Assembly: GCF_000369045.1 (NCBI RefSeq)
Contig: NZ_KB849786.1
Coordinates: 1,037,906 to 1,101,905, forward strand
Length of the DNA stretch: 64,000 bases
Source of the DNA: Acinetobacter pittii ATCC 19004 = CIP 70.29
GTDB taxonomy: Bacteria; Pseudomonadota; Gammaproteobacteria; Pseudomonadales; Moraxellaceae
Reading direction: 5' to 3'
Shown: one piece after another, positions 60,639 through 64,000 of the stretch
Position numbering within the stretch: the first letter of the stretch is position 1
Layout: every line of letters starts with the position of its first letter
Position numbers and translations under genes: made by a program
The notes under the pieces: generated by a model
What the model was told of the DNA's origin: nothing
The model's database searches: none
What the model saw: only the letters and a program-made list of their open reading frames with translations

Positions 60639-61976
60639 TTATCCAATTTGAATATTGGCTTGAGGATGTTTGAGTCGACTCTTTTTCGGAGTAGCGATTA
60701 AATAGGCGAGTGTTAAAGGTCCAAGCCTTCCAGCAAACATGAGTAGGCTTAAAATGAATAAACTACCGTTATGTAAATCTGGTGTGATTCCACGAGAGAG
60801 ACCCACTGTACATGCCGCTGAAACAACCTCAAAAAGCAAGTTCATAAAATCTGCTTTAGGTTCTAAGAGCAAAAGAGTAAAGAAGCCTATAAAAATCAGT
60901 ATGCTCGTAATAGCAGTCACTGCTAATGCTTTATAGGTCGTTTCGTGAGATACAGAGTGGTTAAATATTCTAATTTCATCTGTACGGCGTAAAAATGAAA
61001 TTACACTAAGTACTAAAATGACAAAGGTTCCAACTTTGATTCCACCCGCTGTACTCAGTGAGCCACCACCAATAAACATCAATAACATCATGAGTAAGGA
61101 GCTACTATTGGTCATTGCACCTGTATCAATGGTATTAAAACCAGAGGAACGAGGGACTGTTGCTTGAAACCAAGCGTTTAAGGCTTGTTCACCTGAGTTT
61201 AATGTCCCTAAAGTCGCGGGATTTTGAGCTTCTAAGGCCCATATTAAAATAAACGCAACGAGGTTGATAATTGCAATAGTGGTAAGAATAAGCTTGCTAT
61301 TGGGTGTTAGTTTTTTCCATTTTTTGTTTTGTTTAATATCCATGAGTACTAAAAAACCAAGACCACCTAAAGTGTAAAGGATGCTAATGGTTATACAAAT
61401 AATATAGTTACTTTGGAAATTCATTAAACTATTGGAAAATAATGAAAAACCAGCATTATTGAATGAGGAAATGCTATAAAAAACTGCATAATATAAACCA
61501 CGTGCAAACCCGTATGTTGGTGTAAAAGCAGTCGTGAGGATAATTGTACCAATCAGCTCAAAAATAAGAGTATAGGTGACAACGCCTTTAGCAACAAAAG
61601 TAACTTTAGATAGGCTCGTTTGCCCGAGACTATCTTGAGCCATCATTTGCTGTTTAAGACCAACTTTTGGTGACAAACTTAATGCTGCCAATATCGCAAA
61701 AGTCATAAATCCCAAACCGCCAGACTGGATCAGCAATAAAATAATAGTTTGCCCAAAGAGGGTAAAAGACTCATGAATATTTAAAACGGATAGACCGGTA
61801 ATGGTAACTGCTGAGGTGGCTGTAAAAAGCGCATCCATCCAACTGACATTGCCTGTATTCGCAAATGGCAATTTAAGCAATAAAGTGCCAAAAGTAATAA
61901 AGCCTAAAAACCCTAGCGCTAAAAGAGAAGGAGGGCTTAAATTTAACGTTTTATGAGGCTTGGGATATATGGACAT
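60639..61976 (-). CDS. ktrB: Trk/Ktr-type potassium channel subunit KtrB
   Basis: A 445-residue K+ translocating subunit with eight or more helices and four pore loops, each with a selectivity filter glycine: TITGLSVL, FNNAGFSLF, RSSGFNTID and CTVGLSRG. The TrkH/KtrB family uses a single subunit plus an RCK regulator, here the next gene (18 bp). KtrAB is Na+-coupled and imports K+ at high osmolarity. The mix of Ktr and Trk features is moderate, so KtrB is favoured by size and partner. Confidence 0.92.
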   Translation of the reverse strand: MSIYPKPHKTLNLSPPSLLALGFLGFITFGTLLLKLPFANTGNVSWMDALFTATSAVTITGLSVLNIHESFTLFGQTIILLLIQSGGLGFMTFAILAALSLSPKVGLKQQMMAQDSLGQTSLSKVTFVAKGVVTYTLIFELIGTIILTTAFTPTYGFARGLYYAVFYSISSFNNAGFSLFSNSLMNFQSNYIICITISILYTLGGLGFLVLMDIKQNKKWKKLTPNSKLILTTIAIINLVAFILIWALEAQNPATLGTLNSGEQALNAWFQATVPRSSGFNTIDTGAMTNSSSLLMMLLMFIGGGSLSTAGGIKVGTFVILVLSVISFLRRTDEIRIFNHSVSHETTYKALAVTAITSILIFIGFFTLLLLEPKADFMNLLFEVVSAACTVGLSRGITPDLHNGSLFILSLLMFAGRLGPLTLAYLIATPKKSRLKHPQANIQIG

Positions 61977-61994
61977 ATTCTAGAGTTCGTTTTC

Positions 61995-62645
61995 TTATAA
62001 GAAGCAATTAGAAAGTTTCTTTAACTGTGATAAATGACCTTCTAAAATAAGAATATCATGTGTTTGCAAAGTGAAATTTTCTTCAGTCTCAAACAAAATT
62101 TGTTGCTGTCTTTTCACGAGCAATGTTTTGACTTGAGGAGCTTGCTGCATAATGCCATATAAATTGATGCCATTAAGCTTATCTGGGATCTCAATTTTGA
62201 TAATGTAATGATCATCTTCTAAAGACATATAGCGACTTACCATTGGGTAATTCAGGGCTTGAGCAACTCTTACTCCCATATCTTCTTCAGGATGAATAAT
62301 CTTATTGATATTAAGGTGTGACAAAATGGTGTGATGAGCTTTGGTTTTTGCCTTTACCCAAATTTTATCAATGCCGAGATTTTTTAAGTTCAGCACACAC
62401 AAAATACTGGCTTCAATATCTTCACCAATTGCAACAACGACCGCATCACAGTTCTGAATGTTTAATTCATCAAGCACATGTTCGTCAGTAGCGTCAGCAA
62501 TGACGGCATGAGTTAAAACGTCAGCAAGATTTTCGACATTCTTTTTTACCGTATCAATGCCAATAACATCATGATTTAATTTTGTGAGTTCTTGAGCTAC
62601 CGTTGCTCCAAAACTACCTAAGCCAATGACTGCGAACTGTGCCAT
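61995..62645 (-). CDS. ktrA: RCK regulatory subunit KtrA
   Basis: A 216-residue cytoplasmic gating subunit: Rossmann VIGLGSFGATVAQEL at residues ~5-19, VIADATDEHVLDELNIQNCDAVVVAIGEDIEAS, and a C-terminal RCK_C domain (~135-216; NFTLQTHDILILEGHLSQL). It binds ATP/NADH and controls KtrB. It lies directly upstream of ktrB on the same transcript. Confidence 0.92.
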   Translation of the reverse strand: MAQFAVIGLGSFGATVAQELTKLNHDVIGIDTVKKNVENLADVLTHAVIADATDEHVLDELNIQNCDAVVVAIGEDIEASILCVLNLKNLGIDKIWVKAKTKAHHTILSHLNINKIIHPEEDMGVRVAQALNYPMVSRYMSLEDDHYIIKIEIPDKLNGINLYGIMQQAPQVKTLLVKRQQQILFETEENFTLQTHDILILEGHLSQLKKLSNCFL

Positions 62646-62745
62646 GTTGGTCCTTTTTTCCGAGTTAGATCATTATTTTTAAGGATATTTTCTTTAAGAT
62701 AAAGAGATGCAATGTAAAGATGATAGAAATATAAAAAGATTGTAT

Positions 62746-62771
62746 AAAAAAGCCGACAACTTTGTCGGCTT
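62746..62771 (-). terminator. intrinsic terminator of ilvA
   Basis: AGCCGAC / GTCGGCT (62751-62757, 62764-62770) with a T-run on the - strand, 19 bp after the ilvA stop. Confidence 0.85.
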
Positions 62772-62789
62772 CTTCATCAAAATTAAAGA

Positions 62790-64000
62790 TTATTTTAAGA
62801 AGCGTTTATAGCCGACGTTATCAGTAATTTCTGCATACGGATAATTAATCTGCTCGAGAGTCTCAATCAATCCATCAGGGTTTTGTTTAGCATCTGTTGC
62901 TTGTAAGCCAACTAGTACACGACCTTCAGCAGCGCCGTGGTTACGGTAATGGAAGAGGGTAATGTTGTGGGTTGGACCTAAACGAGTTAAGAAGGTTAAG
63001 AGCGCACCCGGACGTTCAGGGAATTCAACACGGAACAATCTTTCATCATCTAGGTTTGCGTGACCACCAATTAAATAACGAATATGTAATTTGGCAACCT
63101 CATCGTCAGAGAGATCATCAACTACATAATTTTGCTGTTTTAATTGTTCCAAAATTTCATGGCGCTCTGCATCTCCACCTTTTAAACTAATACCGACGAA
63201 TACTTGCGCTTCGTCTGTATTGTTTGCGCGGTAGTTAAACTCAGTGATATTACGACCTTGTAAAGCACGGCAGAAGCCTAAGAATGCGCCTTTTTCTTCA
63301 GATAAGGTAACCGCATAAATCGCTTCGCGTTGCTCACCTAACTCCGTACGCTCAGCAATATAACGTAAGCGATCAAAATTCATATTGGCGCCGCACACAA
63401 TCGACACCATATTTTTATTACTGATTTTATGTTCGTGAATATATTTTTTGATACCCGCTAATGCCATTGCTCCAGAAGGTTCAACAATGCTGCGGTTTTC
63501 ATCAAATGTGTCTTTAATTGCTGCACAGATTTCATCTGTATTTACAGTGACAATATCAGGGTCAACAATCGGGCCTGAGTTATCAGATTTGCGCAAACGA
63601 ATAATATCAAATGGTAAAGCACCAATTTGGGCAACAGCTGTACCATCTGCAAATAGGCCTACATGTGGCAAAATTACACGTTCATTTGCTTCTAAAGCTG
63701 CTTTTAAACAAGCTGACTCTTCATATTCAACGCCAATAACTTTTACGTGCGGTGCAACTTCTCCAAGGTAAGCTGCTACGCCTGAAATAAGACCACCACC
63801 ACCTACGGCAACAAACACGTACTCTACATCACGCCATTGACGTAATATTTCATTGGCAATAGTGCCTTGACCTGCAATGACAAGTTCGTCGTCATAGGGT
63901 GGAATAAATACAAGACCTTCAACTTCTGCACGTTGTTGAGCATATTTATTTGCAATATCAAAGCTATCGCCATGTAATACGACTTGACCACCTAAGCGTT
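62790..64000 (-). CDS. ilvA: threonine ammonia-lyase, biosynthetic (N-terminus outside window)
   Basis: IlvA deaminates threonine to 2-oxobutanoate, the first step of isoleucine synthesis. The frame is open to the right edge (residues before 63998 are missing), so about 402 C-terminal residues are seen. The catalytic core contains the PLP phosphate loop VGGGGLISG and GLVFIPPYDDELVIAGQGT. Two ACT-like domains follow (RLFRVEFPERPGALLTFLTRLGPTHNITLFHYR and an earlier copy), which mediate feedback inhibition by isoleucine. Confidence 0.95.
   Translation of the reverse strand, partial: RLGGQVVLHGDSFDIANKYAQQRAEVEGLVFIPPYDDELVIAGQGTIANEILRQWRDVEYVFVAVGGGGLISGVAAYLGEVAPHVKVIGVEYEESACLKAALEANERVILPHVGLFADGTAVAQIGALPFDIIRLRKSDNSGPIVDPDIVTVNTDEICAAIKDTFDENRSIVEPSGAMALAGIKKYIHEHKISNKNMVSIVCGANMNFDRLRYIAERTELGEQREAIYAVTLSEEKGAFLGFCRALQGRNITEFNYRANNTDEAQVFVGISLKGGDAERHEILEQLKQQNYVVDDLSDDEVAKLHIRYLIGGHANLDDERLFRVEFPERPGALLTFLTRLGPTHNITLFHYRNHGAAEGRVLVGLQATDAKQNPDGLIETLEQINYPYAEITDNVGYKRFLK

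Overview
The window looks like a chromosomal segment of an Acinetobacter of the calcoaceticus-baumannii complex. Base composition is AT-rich (by eye under 40% G+C). Gene content and order are typical of that group: dxr-rseP-bamA-skp-lpxD-fabZ-lpxA, a recA-recX pair beside a 4.5S RNA gene, and a soluble PQQ glucose dehydrogenase whose mature residues agree with the well-known A. calcoaceticus enzyme. This species call rests on recalled protein similarity, not on a search. Nearly all of the window is ordinary core genome. I see no insertion sequence, CRISPR array, complete prophage or rRNA/tRNA gene.

Layout. 1-8.8 kb: envelope-biogenesis operon on the + strand (cdsA fragment, isoprenoid enzyme dxr, site-2 protease rseP, BamA, Skp, and the lipid A/fatty acid genes lpxD-fabZ-lpxA), closed by a strong terminator. 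8.8-13 kb: cpoB (away from tol-pal), the SRP RNA ffs, recX-recA, hslR and a HAD phosphatase. 13-18.4 kb: an orphan small gene, an acetyltransferase, and a kynurenine catabolism cluster (Lrp-type regulator divergent from kynureninase, an amino acid permease and an alpha/beta-hydrolase formamidase). 18.4-20 kb: accessory-looking stretch with a candidate C4-like small RNA, a phage-type zinc-finger gene and AT-rich DNA. 20-30 kb: secreted subtilase, SulP transporter, SRAP protein, sGDH, universal stress protein, a GGDEF-EAL protein, small genes, a MarR regulator, and an 840-bp stretch without a convincing gene.

30-36 kb: fructose PTS operon fruB-fruK-fruA, with a structured leader and no adjacent fruR. 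36-50 kb: mixed housekeeping and unknown genes (hydrolase, small membrane proteins, GlcG-like, brnQ, a methionine aminopeptidase, LysR, monothiol glutaredoxin, argD-type aminotransferase, CBS protein, ftsY, nitroreductase). 50-54 kb: the cytochrome bd operon cydP-cydA-cydB-cydX-ybgE, including a 33-residue cydX. Its upstream region carries five related imperfect palindromes spaced about 30-41 bp apart. 54-64 kb: an OB-fold membrane protein, a Rieske ferredoxin coupled to a PfkB kinase, an M16C protease, phospholipase A (pldA), the KtrB/KtrA potassium system and the C-terminal part of ilvA.

Most noteworthy non-coding observations: (1) two intergenic loci (near 18.5 and 28.4 kb) share one architecture, a 5' hairpin, a (G/T)CG..AAAAT(T)G linker and a terminator hairpin with a TTCCC(C)AAGATG loop, and may belong to the repeated phage C4-like sRNA family; (2) the palindrome array before cyd; (3) nested terminator-like hairpins in the fru leader; (4) an intrinsic terminator placed eight bases before the ribosome binding site of the phage-type gene at 18961; (5) repeated CGAA motifs in the regulator/kynU divergent region.
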